Shown piece by piece: positions 1-7,669 of a stretch of 64,000 nucleotides of DNA (the first letter of the stretch is position 1; each line of letters starts with the position of its first letter). This stretch comes from Pseudomonas putida (GTDB taxonomy: Bacteria > Pseudomonadota > Gammaproteobacteria > Pseudomonadales > Pseudomonadaceae). Where the stretch lies: NCBI RefSeq assembly GCF_009883635.2, contig NZ_CP026115.2:5456001-5520000 (forward strand), in the 5' to 3' direction. The translations under genes and the position numbers were made by a program. The notes under the pieces were generated by a model. The model was not told the origin of the DNA and did not search any database. It was given only the letters and a program-made list of their open reading frames with translations.

Positions 1-1338
1 GGAACATTCCTGGACAGCAAGCGCATCGCCATGCTGCAACAGCAGTTGGGCGGTGAACTCACCTGGCTGCCATCGGCCACCGAGCAGCAGCGGCCGGTGC
101 TGCAGGCCGAACTGATGAGCATTGGCAATCGTGAGGTGGTCGATGCCCGCCACCAGAGCATCGACCTGCTGTTCCAGGACAGTCTTGGCGAGCCGCAGCT
201 GCGCCTGCAACTGACCCGCGAGCGCCATCTGTACCTGGAGGGCGAGCAGCAACTCAATGTGTTCCTCGGCGCGACGGGGGGGCTTATTGGTCTGGCCTGG
301 TTGCTGATCTACCTCGCGCTGGACGTGACTTTGCTGCGGCGTATTGCACGCTTGCATCAGGAACTTCTGGCCATTGGCCCGACGGCGGCAGGGCGGCGCC
401 TGACCGACGACGGGCGCGATGAGCTGGGCAAGCTGGCGCGCGAAGCGAACCGTGCGCTGGACCGCCTGGAGCAAAGCGAAGCGCGCGATCGGGCGATTCT
501 CGACGCCATGGAAGACGGCTATTTCGAACTCGACGAGCTGGCCAGGATCGAGTCGGTCAACCCGGCTTTCTGCAGGCTGCTCGGTTACCCGGCGGCGCAG
601 GTGATCGGGCGAACCGTTGCTTCTCTGCAGGAAGACCATGAGGCCAGCGCGGCAACGGAACCGGCAATCGCCGAGACCGAGCCCGGGGCGCCGCTCTCGG
701 CCCGGCTGCGGCGCGCCGACGGCAGCATCGGCCACTTCGAGACCCAGATCTCCAGGCGGCACAATGCCGGGGGCCGTCTGATCGGCTATCGCGGCATCCT
801 GCACGACGTCAGCGAGCATGTGCTTCATCAACAGCAACTGTTCGACCTGGCCTATCATGATGCCTTGACCGGGCTGGGCAATCGCAAGGCGTTCCATGAG
901 GACCTTGCCCGGCACCTGAATGGCGATAGCCTGCCGCTGGCGCTGATCTTTCTCGATCTTGACCGCTTCAAGCAGGTCAATGACCGCTTTGGCCACGATA
1001 TCGGCGATGCCTTGCTGGTATGCATGGCCGAGCGCCTGGGCAATGCGCTGCGTCAACCGGCCAAGGCCTATCGCCTGGGGGGCGACGAGTTCACCGTGAT
1101 CGTCCCGATGACCGAGTTCCAGGCAGCCAATGCGCTGGCCCAGCGCTTGCTCAAGGTGCTGGGCGAGCCGGTCAGTGTCAGGGGGCTGAGCATCGACTTC
1201 GTTACACCAAGCATCGGCCTTGCCCTCGCGCCTGCCCATGCCAGCGAGGTGGACGCACTGGTCAAGGCCGCCGATCAGGCGATGTATGAAGCCAAGCGCC
1301 TGCGTGGGCGGGTCAGCGTTTTCCAGCCCGGCGACTAA
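1..1338 (+). CDS. Membrane diguanylate cyclase (sensor-TM-HAMP-PAS-GGDEF), 5' end outside window
   Basis: The frame is open from the first base, so the N-terminus and true start lie upstream; 445 residues are visible. They run: the end of a periplasmic sensor region (CHASE4-like, by architecture only), one transmembrane helix at about residues 87-108, a HAMP linker, a PAS domain (about 160-265) and a C-terminal GGDEF domain. The catalytic motif RLGGDEF is intact (GGDEF at 1078-1092), so it should make cyclic di-GMP from two GTP. The inhibitory I-site is RQPA (1051-1062) instead of RxxD, so product feedback may be lost. A solute-binding protein gene follows on the same strand after 163 bases. 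The sensed signal cannot be told. Confidence 0.9.
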   Translation, partial: GTFLDSKRIAMLQQQLGGELTWLPSATEQQRPVLQAELMSIGNREVVDARHQSIDLLFQDSLGEPQLRLQLTRERHLYLEGEQQLNVFLGATGGLIGLAWLLIYLALDVTLLRRIARLHQELLAIGPTAAGRRLTDDGRDELGKLAREANRALDRLEQSEARDRAILDAMEDGYFELDELARIESVNPAFCRLLGYPAAQVIGRTVASLQEDHEASAATEPAIAETEPGAPLSARLRRADGSIGHFETQISRRHNAGGRLIGYRGILHDVSEHVLHQQQLFDLAYHDALTGLGNRKAFHEDLARHLNGDSLPLALIFLDLDRFKQVNDRFGHDIGDALLVCMAERLGNALRQPAKAYRLGGDEFTVIVPMTEFQAANALAQRLLKVLGEPVSVRGLSIDFVTPSIGLALAPAHASEVDALVKAADQAMYEAKRLRGRVSVFQPGD

Positions 1339-1501
1339 GTGTCGCGTAATGCGCAAATGGCGCACGAAAGGCTGGCGCACGGCCAATCCTGGGCCAGACT
1401 GTTGGAAGCACGCGGCCATCGATGCCGCCGTGGCCCACGGGATGTGGCAGCTTTCGCGACCACACCTGGCCGCTGAATGTCACAGCTTCCGAGGGGTGTA
1501 G

Positions 1502-2317
1502 ATGATCGTGCGCTGTCGTTGCCGGTCTTTGCTGCTGTCGCTCTTCATGCTGCTGCCGCCTGAACTTGCGGTGGCAGAGGCGTTGTGCGGCCAGCTGACT
1601 GCTACCGGCAACCCGGAGTATCCACCGTATCTTTGGCGTGACCCGAACAATCCTGAACGGTTGATCGGGGCCAATGCCGACCTGCTCGATGAAGTGGGCA
1701 AGGCGCTTGGGCTGGACGTGAAGGTGGTGTACGGCGGGCCCTGGTCAAGGGCGCAGGAGGAGGTGCGCACCGGGCGTATCGACCTGATGGCGGGGTACTT
1801 CCTGACCCACGAGCGCCAGCAGCGGATGGACTTCGTCAGCCCGGCGTTCCTGCATGTGCGCAGCGTGGTCTGGGTCCGTCAGGATGGCGGGTTTCCCTAC
1901 CACGACTGGGCAGACCTCAAGGGCCACAACGGCGGGACGCTGGTCAGCAACAGCCACGGCCAGCAGTTCGACGACTACGCCAGGGCAAACCTGCAGCTCG
2001 AAGCGGTGCCCAGCGCCAGGCAGGCGTTCGAGAAGCTGCTGCTCAAACGCAATGACTACCTGATCTATGAGCAGTACCCCGGCATGGCCCTGGCGGGAAC
2101 GCAGGGTTGGGATACGCAGCTGAAGGTGCTCGACCCGCCGGTGGCCAGCGAGGGGCTGTACCTGGCGCTGTCGCATCAATCGAAGTGCAACCGTCCAGAG
2201 CTGCGCGAGAGGCTGGCGCAAAAAATGAAAGAGCTGGTTGCCGGGCCGGTGCCCGAGCAGCTGGTCGAGAAGAACCTGGAGTTGTGGCGGCGGCAGCAGG
2301 TGGGAGGGAAGCCTTGA
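1502..2317 (+). CDS. Periplasmic solute-binding protein, family 3 (amino-acid type), orphan
   Basis: 271 aa. The signal peptide (about residues 1-25, ending AVAEA) is followed by a type 3 binding fold: 'PEYPPYLWRD' near the mature N-terminus, 'LIGANADLLDEVGKALG', then the second lobe with 'DLMAGYFLTHERQQRMDFV'. Family members bind polar amino acids or similar small molecules in the periplasm. No permease or ATPase gene is adjacent; its upstream neighbour is the diguanylate cyclase. It may therefore feed a transporter encoded elsewhere or present a ligand to a sensor; the latter is only an inference from context. The start is supported by GAGGGG about 8 bases upstream. The gene converges on xdhC with a 9-base gap. 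Confidence 0.85.
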   Translation: MIVRCRCRSLLLSLFMLLPPELAVAEALCGQLTATGNPEYPPYLWRDPNNPERLIGANADLLDEVGKALGLDVKVVYGGPWSRAQEEVRTGRIDLMAGYFLTHERQQRMDFVSPAFLHVRSVVWVRQDGGFPYHDWADLKGHNGGTLVSNSHGQQFDDYARANLQLEAVPSARQAFEKLLLKRNDYLIYEQYPGMALAGTQGWDTQLKVLDPPVASEGLYLALSHQSKCNRPELRERLAQKMKELVAGPVPEQLVEKNLELWRRQQVGGKP

Positions 2318-2326
2318 GGGGGGCGG

Positions 2327-3340
2327 CTAGCCATCAACCTCCAGCGCCCGCTTGGCTTCGCTGACATTGACTGCACCGGGCAAGGCGACACCGTTCTTGG
2401 TCGCCAGGATCTCGGCCATGACGCTGACGGCAATCTCCGCCGGCGTCTTGCTGCCGATGTAGATGCCAATCGGCCCGTGCAGGCGCTGCAGTGAGGCCTC
2501 GCTTTCGCCGAAATGCTCGATCAGGCGCTCCCGGCGCGACTGGCTGTTGCGCCGCGAACCGATCACGCCGATGTAGAACGCCGGGCTGTGCAAGGCTTCG
2601 AGCAGGGCCAGGTCGTCCAGTTTGGGGTCGTGGCTGAGGCCGACGATACAGCTGCGCAGGTCCGGGTCGAACGCACGCACCACGTCATCCGGCATGCCGA
2701 CGATTTTCTCCACGCCAGCCACGTTCCAGCCATCCATGTATTCCGGCCGTGGGTCACAGACTGCCACCTTGAAGCCATTGAACAGGGCCATGGTCGCCAG
2801 GTACTCGGCCAGCACCCCGGCACCGATCAGCAGCATGCGATAACCCGGCCCCATGGTGTTGAGCATGTGCCGGCCATCGAAGCCGAACTGCACCGGTGCG
2901 CGGGTGGTGGTCAGCTGTACCTGGCCGCTATCCAGGTCCAGCTCGCGGCGTACCAGATTACCGCTGTCCAGCAATGGCAGAAGTTGCTCCAGGCTTGCCA
3001 GCGCCGGGTCGAACTCCAGGATCAGCTCAAGGGTGCCGCCGCACGGCAGGCCGAAGCGTTGTGCTTCATCGGCGCTGACGCCGTAGCGCACCACCTGCGG
3101 CAGGCCCGTTGGCATGCCGTCGCCCTGGTAGGCCGTGGTGTAGCGGTGAATGAGGTCGTCTTCGATGCAGCCGCCAGAGACGCTGCCGACCACCCGGCCA
3201 TCGCCGCGCAGGGCCATCATCGAACCGACCGGCCGTGGCGACGAGCCCCAGGTGCGGGCGACGGTGGCCAGCAGCACGCGCTCGCCAGCCAGGAGCCAGT
3301 CACGGGCGGTGCGCAAGACCAACAGGTCGATGCTTTCCAT
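2327..3340 (-). CDS. XdhC/CoxI family molybdenum hydroxylase maturation protein
   Basis: 337 aa from the ATG at 3340, chosen because GGAGG lies 8 bases upstream; a longer open frame to 3430 only runs into the cytochrome gene. The N-terminal XdhC/CoxI domain contains 'TWGSSPRPVGSMMA' and 'GSVSGGCIEDD'. The C-terminal XdhC_C domain has a Rossmann motif (LLIGAGVLAEYLA) near residue 200 and 'VIGSRRN' late in the protein. XdhC proteins bind molybdenum cofactor and help its sulfuration and insertion into xanthine-dehydrogenase-type enzymes. It is the last gene of the iorA-iorB-cytochrome operon, 13 bases after the cytochrome stop, so its client is very likely the IorB-like subunit. Confidence 0.9.
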   Translation of the reverse strand: MESIDLLVLRTARDWLLAGERVLLATVARTWGSSPRPVGSMMALRGDGRVVGSVSGGCIEDDLIHRYTTAYQGDGMPTGLPQVVRYGVSADEAQRFGLPCGGTLELILEFDPALASLEQLLPLLDSGNLVRRELDLDSGQVQLTTTRAPVQFGFDGRHMLNTMGPGYRMLLIGAGVLAEYLATMALFNGFKVAVCDPRPEYMDGWNVAGVEKIVGMPDDVVRAFDPDLRSCIVGLSHDPKLDDLALLEALHSPAFYIGVIGSRRNSQSRRERLIEHFGESEASLQRLHGPIGIYIGSKTPAEIAVSVMAEILATKNGVALPGAVNVSEAKRALEVDG

Positions 3341-3353
3341 GGGCCGTGCCTCC

Positions 3354-4691
3354 TCAGCGCATATGCAGGATGATCGGGCTGCTGCTGGCCGGGTCGGTGT
3401 GCCCGCGCAGCTTGCCCACCGCCTGTGCATCCACCGCGCCGCCCGCGTTGCCCCAGGTGCTGCGCACGAAGCTCAGCACAGCGGCAATCTCCTGGTCCGA
3501 CAGCTGCTCGCGGAACGCCGGCATGCGGTAGGCATCCGGCACGCCGGCGGCGACGATGCGTTGCGAGCCATTGAGGGTGATGTTGATCGCCGAGGCGTTT
3601 TCCCTGGCCAATGCCGAGGTGGCACCGGCCAGCGGAGGCATCCACTCGGCCTGGCCCTTGCCGTCCAGGCCATGGCAGCTGGCGCAGCGGGTGACATAGG
3701 TGTGAGCGCCAGGGCTGTCCAGGCGCGTGGCTGCAGAAACTGCCTGGTACTGCCAGGGCGTACCGTCTCGCTGTGGGTCACCGGGCAGCGATTTTAGGTA
3801 GTGGGCGATGGCGCCCAGGTCGTCATCGTGCATGAACTGCGTGGAATTGTTGAACGCCTCGGTCATCGACCCATACACCACCGCATGCCGGTTGCGCCCG
3901 GTCTTGAGGAACTGGACGATCTCGTCCTCGCTCCAGCGGCCGAGCCCGGTGTTGTGGTCGCCACGCAGGCTGGGCGCATACCAGCCATCGAGCAGGGCAC
4001 CGGCGAGGAACGGCTTACCCGCTTCATCCAGGGCCTTCTCGTTGAAGGCCAGGCCCCGTGGCGTGTGGCAGCTGCCGCAGTGGCCAGGCCCCTGGACGAT
4101 ATACGCGCCGCGGTTCCACAGTGCGTCCTGCCCTGACTTGGCAGCGTAAGGCGTGTCGGCGGCGAACACGCCGTTCCACAAGGCGATGGGCCAGCGCAGG
4201 TTCAGCGGCCAGGGAATATCGCTGGGGATGTTCGCCTGTGGTACCGGCTGCACACCCTTCATGAAGAAGGCGTACAGCGCCTTGACATCGTCGTCACTGA
4301 GCTTGGCGTACGAAGGGTAGGGCATGGCCGGGTACAAGCGCCGGCCACCCGGTGCGACGCCATGGCGCACAGCGCGGTCGAAGTCGGCCAGGCTGTAGTT
4401 GCCGATGCCGGTTTCGCGGTCGGGGGTCACGTTGGTGGCGTGGATCGTGCCCAGCGGCGTCGCCATTGCCAGGCCCCCGGAAAACGGCTTGCCGTCGGGC
4501 AGGCTGTGGCAGGCCACGCAGTCGCTGAGCCGGGCGACATATTCGCCACGGCTGACCAGCGCGGGGTCAACACGTTCGGTGCTGAAAGGCGAGGCGGGCT
4601 CGCGGGTCACGTACCAGGCCAGCAGGCCGGCCGCGACCAGGCACGGCACGGCCAACCAGCCCGCGGTTCGGGCGAAACGGCTGTGGGTCAT
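3354..4691 (-). CDS. Triheme membrane-anchored cytochrome c (dehydrogenase electron-acceptor subunit)
   Basis: 445 aa with an N-terminal membrane anchor (AGWLAVPCLVAAGLLAWYV, about residues 11-29) and three heme c sites: CVACH near residue 58, CGSCH near 206 and CASCH near 339. This is the layout of the alcohol/gluconate dehydrogenase cytochrome c family, which passes electrons from a periplasmic dehydrogenase to ubiquinone or an oxidase. Here it follows the molybdenum subunit by 18 bases in the same operon. Its partner is therefore the IorAB-like hydroxylase and not a PQQ alcohol dehydrogenase, although automated annotation often calls it 'alcohol dehydrogenase cytochrome c subunit'. Confidence 0.93.
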   Translation of the reverse strand: MTHSRFARTAGWLAVPCLVAAGLLAWYVTREPASPFSTERVDPALVSRGEYVARLSDCVACHSLPDGKPFSGGLAMATPLGTIHATNVTPDRETGIGNYSLADFDRAVRHGVAPGGRRLYPAMPYPSYAKLSDDDVKALYAFFMKGVQPVPQANIPSDIPWPLNLRWPIALWNGVFAADTPYAAKSGQDALWNRGAYIVQGPGHCGSCHTPRGLAFNEKALDEAGKPFLAGALLDGWYAPSLRGDHNTGLGRWSEDEIVQFLKTGRNRHAVVYGSMTEAFNNSTQFMHDDDLGAIAHYLKSLPGDPQRDGTPWQYQAVSAATRLDSPGAHTYVTRCASCHGLDGKGQAEWMPPLAGATSALARENASAINITLNGSQRIVAAGVPDAYRMPAFREQLSDQEIAAVLSFVRSTWGNAGGAVDAQAVGKLRGHTDPASSSPIILHMR

Positions 4692-4709
4692 GGGGCAGTC
4701 CTTGTCCGG

Positions 4710-6956
4710 TCAGCTGAAGGTGTGGCGGCTCAGCGGCAGGCTACGCACCCGCTGGCCGGTGAGCTGCGCCACGGCGTTGGCCACGGCAGGCGCCACCGCC
4801 GGCAGCGGCGGCTCGCCGATACCGCCCATCTTCGCCCCGCTCTCGACAATGCGCACATGCACCCGGGCCATGCGCGAGGGGGGCAGGATCGGGTACAGGT
4901 CGTAGTTGCGTGCACGCGGCTTGCCGTCGATGAACACCGCTTCCTCCACCAGCGTCTGCGACAGGCCCAGGGCTACCGCACCGTTGACCTGGTGCTCGAT
5001 GATCGCCGGGTTGACGATGCTGCCGGGGTCGATCGCCTGCCAGATGTCATGCACCTTGACTTGGCCGTTCTCGATCGACACCTCGGCGATGGCCGCGGCT
5101 TCGGAGCCGAACGGCGAGGCCATGGCTATGCCGCGGGCGCGCTTGCTGCCGTCTTCTGCCGTGAACGGCCCGCGCTTCCAGCCGCCGGACAACTCGGCCA
5201 CCGCGTGCAGCAGGTTGGTCAGGCGCTGATTGTCGCGCAGCAGGTGCAGGCGCAGTTCGTAAGGGTCCTTGCCGCCCTTGTCGGCCAACTCGTCAAGGAA
5301 CGATTCATAGAAGAAGTCGTTCAGCGAGTTGCCCACCGAGCGCCAGTAGCCAAGCATGGCCGGGCCCTTGACGTAGATCTGGGCAATGCGTTTGTTGGCA
5401 ATGGCGTAAGACTTGCCCGACAGCCCTTCGAGGGCCGTGGGGTCGATCTTGTCGCCTTGCTTGCCGGCGAGGGCTTCGGTCGGGCCTTCGGTGGCGCTCA
5501 CGGCTTCGATGGCCACCGGCAGGCCGTCGGCATCCAGACCGGCGCGGAACTTGACCACGGCAACCGGGCGCAGCACGTCGCGCAGGAACTCTTCCTCGCG
5601 GCTCCAGATCAGCTTGACCGGGCGGCCGACGGCCTTGGCCAGGGCGATGGCCTGTGGGTACGGGTTGGCCGAGTCGTACAGGAAGTGGCGGCCGAAGAAG
5701 CCGCCAAGCAGAGGTGAGTGCAGGGTGATCTGCGCCGCATCCAGGCCGGTGCGCTTGGCGATGTCGTCGCGGAACATGTCCGGCGCCTGGTTGGGCAGCC
5801 AGACTTCCAGGGTGCCGTCCGGGTTGAAGCGGGCCAGGGCAGACGGCGGTTCCAGCTGGGCATGGTTGAGGTACTGGTTGTGGTAGCTGGCCTCGACCTT
5901 GGTCTTGGCATTGGCCAGGGCGCCGGCGATGTCGCCTTGGTTTTCCTCATCGCGAGCCGGCCCTTCAACGGTGGCCAGGTGCTCGCGCCAGCCGTCGCTG
6001 GAAAAGTCTGCCGGCATCGGCCGCACCTTGCTGTCGGCGCCTGGCTCTTTCCAGTCCACCTGGATGGCTTCCACTGCACGCTTGGCGTGCCACCAGCGTT
6101 CGGCGACCACGGCCACGGCGCCTGGCAACTGATGCACCGAATGCACGCCTTTCATGGCCTTGACCTGTTCCTCGTTGCGCAGGCTGCCCACGGTCATGCC
6201 CAGGCGTGGCGCGTGCTGCACGGCGGCGTGGAGCATGCCGTCGACCTTGATGTCGATGCAGTACTCGGCCCTGCCGGTGGATTTGTCGTAGGCGTCCAGG
6301 CGCCGCACCGGCTTGCCGATCCAGCGAAACTGGCTGGGGTCGCGCAGCTTGATGCTGGCGGGGTCCGGCACCGGCAGGTCCATGGCACGGCCGGCCAGTT
6401 CGCCATAGGCCAGCGAGCGGCCGGAGGCGGCGTGGATGACCTTGCCAGGCTCGGTGGACAGCTCGCCGACCGGCACGCCCCATTGTTCGGCCGCAGCCTG
6501 CAGCAGCATGGCCCGGGCCAGGCCGCCGAGGCGACGCATGGTCGGGTAGCTCATGCGCACCGACATGCTGCCACCGGTGATGCGCAGGCCGTTTTCCATC
6601 ACCACGTAGGCTTCCCCGGGCGGTGCGCTTTCGACCAGGAAGTTGGCCGGGTCGACGTCGAGTTCTTCACCGACGATCTGGGCCATGGCCGTGAAGGGGC
6701 CTTGGCCACCCTCCATGAACGGGCTGAGCAGGCGCACCTTGCCATCCGGGCGGATTTCCAGGAACGCCGGCACCTGGGTGCCACGTTCCGGGGCGGCTGC
6801 CGCCGCCTGCACGCGGGCCGAACCCATCGGCAGGCCGAAACCCAGCACCAGGGCACCGACCGCGGTGCCGGCCAGGAAGCGCCGGCGCGACAGGTTGACG
6901 GTTTCGCCCAGTTGCAGCCTGAGCAGTTCTGCGGGGGTATCGACGGGCGTGTTCAT
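4710..6956 (-). CDS. iorB: Molybdenum hydroxylase large subunit, isoquinoline 1-oxidoreductase beta type
   Basis: 748 aa. A twin-arginine signal (SRRRFLAG, residues 23-30, then a hydrophobic stretch ending in a VQA cleavage site) sends the folded cofactor-loaded enzyme to the periplasm. The rest is the aldehyde oxidase/xanthine dehydrogenase molybdopterin-binding fold in the short IorB-type arrangement. It includes 'GGFFGRHFL' at the cofactor, 'GYWRSVGNS' and the C-terminal 'GGIGEPPLPA', where the Glu of GEP is the base in this family. The start overlaps the iorA stop by one base (TGATG), so translation is coupled. Family members hydroxylate N-heterocycles or oxidise aldehydes; the true substrate is unknown. 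Confidence 0.9.
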   Translation of the reverse strand: MNTPVDTPAELLRLQLGETVNLSRRRFLAGTAVGALVLGFGLPMGSARVQAAAAAPERGTQVPAFLEIRPDGKVRLLSPFMEGGQGPFTAMAQIVGEELDVDPANFLVESAPPGEAYVVMENGLRITGGSMSVRMSYPTMRRLGGLARAMLLQAAAEQWGVPVGELSTEPGKVIHAASGRSLAYGELAGRAMDLPVPDPASIKLRDPSQFRWIGKPVRRLDAYDKSTGRAEYCIDIKVDGMLHAAVQHAPRLGMTVGSLRNEEQVKAMKGVHSVHQLPGAVAVVAERWWHAKRAVEAIQVDWKEPGADSKVRPMPADFSSDGWREHLATVEGPARDEENQGDIAGALANAKTKVEASYHNQYLNHAQLEPPSALARFNPDGTLEVWLPNQAPDMFRDDIAKRTGLDAAQITLHSPLLGGFFGRHFLYDSANPYPQAIALAKAVGRPVKLIWSREEEFLRDVLRPVAVVKFRAGLDADGLPVAIEAVSATEGPTEALAGKQGDKIDPTALEGLSGKSYAIANKRIAQIYVKGPAMLGYWRSVGNSLNDFFYESFLDELADKGGKDPYELRLHLLRDNQRLTNLLHAVAELSGGWKRGPFTAEDGSKRARGIAMASPFGSEAAAIAEVSIENGQVKVHDIWQAIDPGSIVNPAIIEHQVNGAVALGLSQTLVEEAVFIDGKPRARNYDLYPILPPSRMARVHVRIVESGAKMGGIGEPPLPAVAPAVANAVAQLTGQRVRSLPLSRHTFS

Positions 6957-7411
6957 CAGGCCTGCTCCCCTTGGGCGAGTGCATGCACGGCAGCATGGAT
7001 GGCGTTATAGGTGCCGCAGCGGCAGAGGTTGACCATCGCCGCGCCGATCTGCTCATCGCTGGGCTTGGGGGTGTGCTTGAGCAGCGCCGTGGCCGCCATC
7101 ACCTGGCCGGACTGGCAGTAGCCGCACTGCGCCACCTGGTGCTCGACCCAGGCCGCCACCACGCGCTTGCCTACCGGGTCGGCCTCGACCGCTTCGATGG
7201 TGGTCACCTCGCGCCCGACCACGCCGGCCACGGGGGTGACACAGGCACGCACGACATTGCCATCCACCAGCACCGAGCAGGCGCCGCACTGGGCCAGGCC
7301 ACAGCCATACTTGGTGCCGGTCATGCCCAGGTCGTCACGCAATACCCACAGCAGCGGCGTGTCGGCATCGGTGTCGACCTGATAGGTCTTCTGGTTGATA
7401 CGAAGTTCCAT
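6956..7411 (-). CDS. iorA: 2Fe-2S iron-sulfur small subunit, isoquinoline 1-oxidoreductase alpha type
   Basis: 151 aa, the usual length. The N-terminal plant-ferredoxin-type cluster ligands are in '[14 protein letters not shown]' with the fourth Cys in 'VVRACV'. The C-terminal all-helical domain has the second cluster ligands 'QCGYCQSGQ' and 'LCRCGTY'. It carries electrons from the molybdenum site of IorB to the cytochrome c encoded two genes on. There is no signal peptide, as expected if it is exported by piggyback on the Tat signal of IorB. First gene of the operon; its promoter must lie in the 258-base gap to the divergent ycaO gene. Confidence 0.93.
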   Translation of the reverse strand: MELRINQKTYQVDTDADTPLLWVLRDDLGMTGTKYGCGLAQCGACSVLVDGNVVRACVTPVAGVVGREVTTIEAVEADPVGKRVVAAWVEHQVAQCGYCQSGQVMAATALLKHTPKPSDEQIGAAMVNLCRCGTYNAIHAAVHALAQGEQA

Positions 7412-7453
7412 GGCTCACCTGCTGATCATCGGTTGAGGGCGTTTACGGTCTGC

Positions 7454-7474
7454 TGGGGAATACGTTGTTCCCCA
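7454..7474. repeat. Inverted repeat upstream of iorA, possible operator
   Basis: TGGGGAA and TTCCCCA form perfect 7-base arms around a 7-base centre, 43 bases upstream of the iorA start. The position suits an operator, or a hairpin in the iorA leader. No regulator gene adjoins the operon, so the binding protein is unknown. Confidence 0.4.
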
Positions 7475-7669
7475 ATCCAGAAACGCTAGCACAGTGATAC
7501 GACCACTGGGCTGGTGGTGGGCACAGGTTCAGAGGATCAGGCAAGCAATCCGGTGGAATGCGCAATATCCAGGCTGGCTCCCACAGATTGCGGAGAGGAC
7601 TTCCGGGCCGAAAACCCGGATAATGCCGGCCAATTTCGTTTTGCACGCCTCAATCACGGTAATCCCCGC

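Noticed and set aside
7514..7669. N-terminal extension of the OsmC-YcaO protein
   Set aside because: The added 52 residues have no likeness to OsmC starts; the ATG at 7670 fits the domain boundary.
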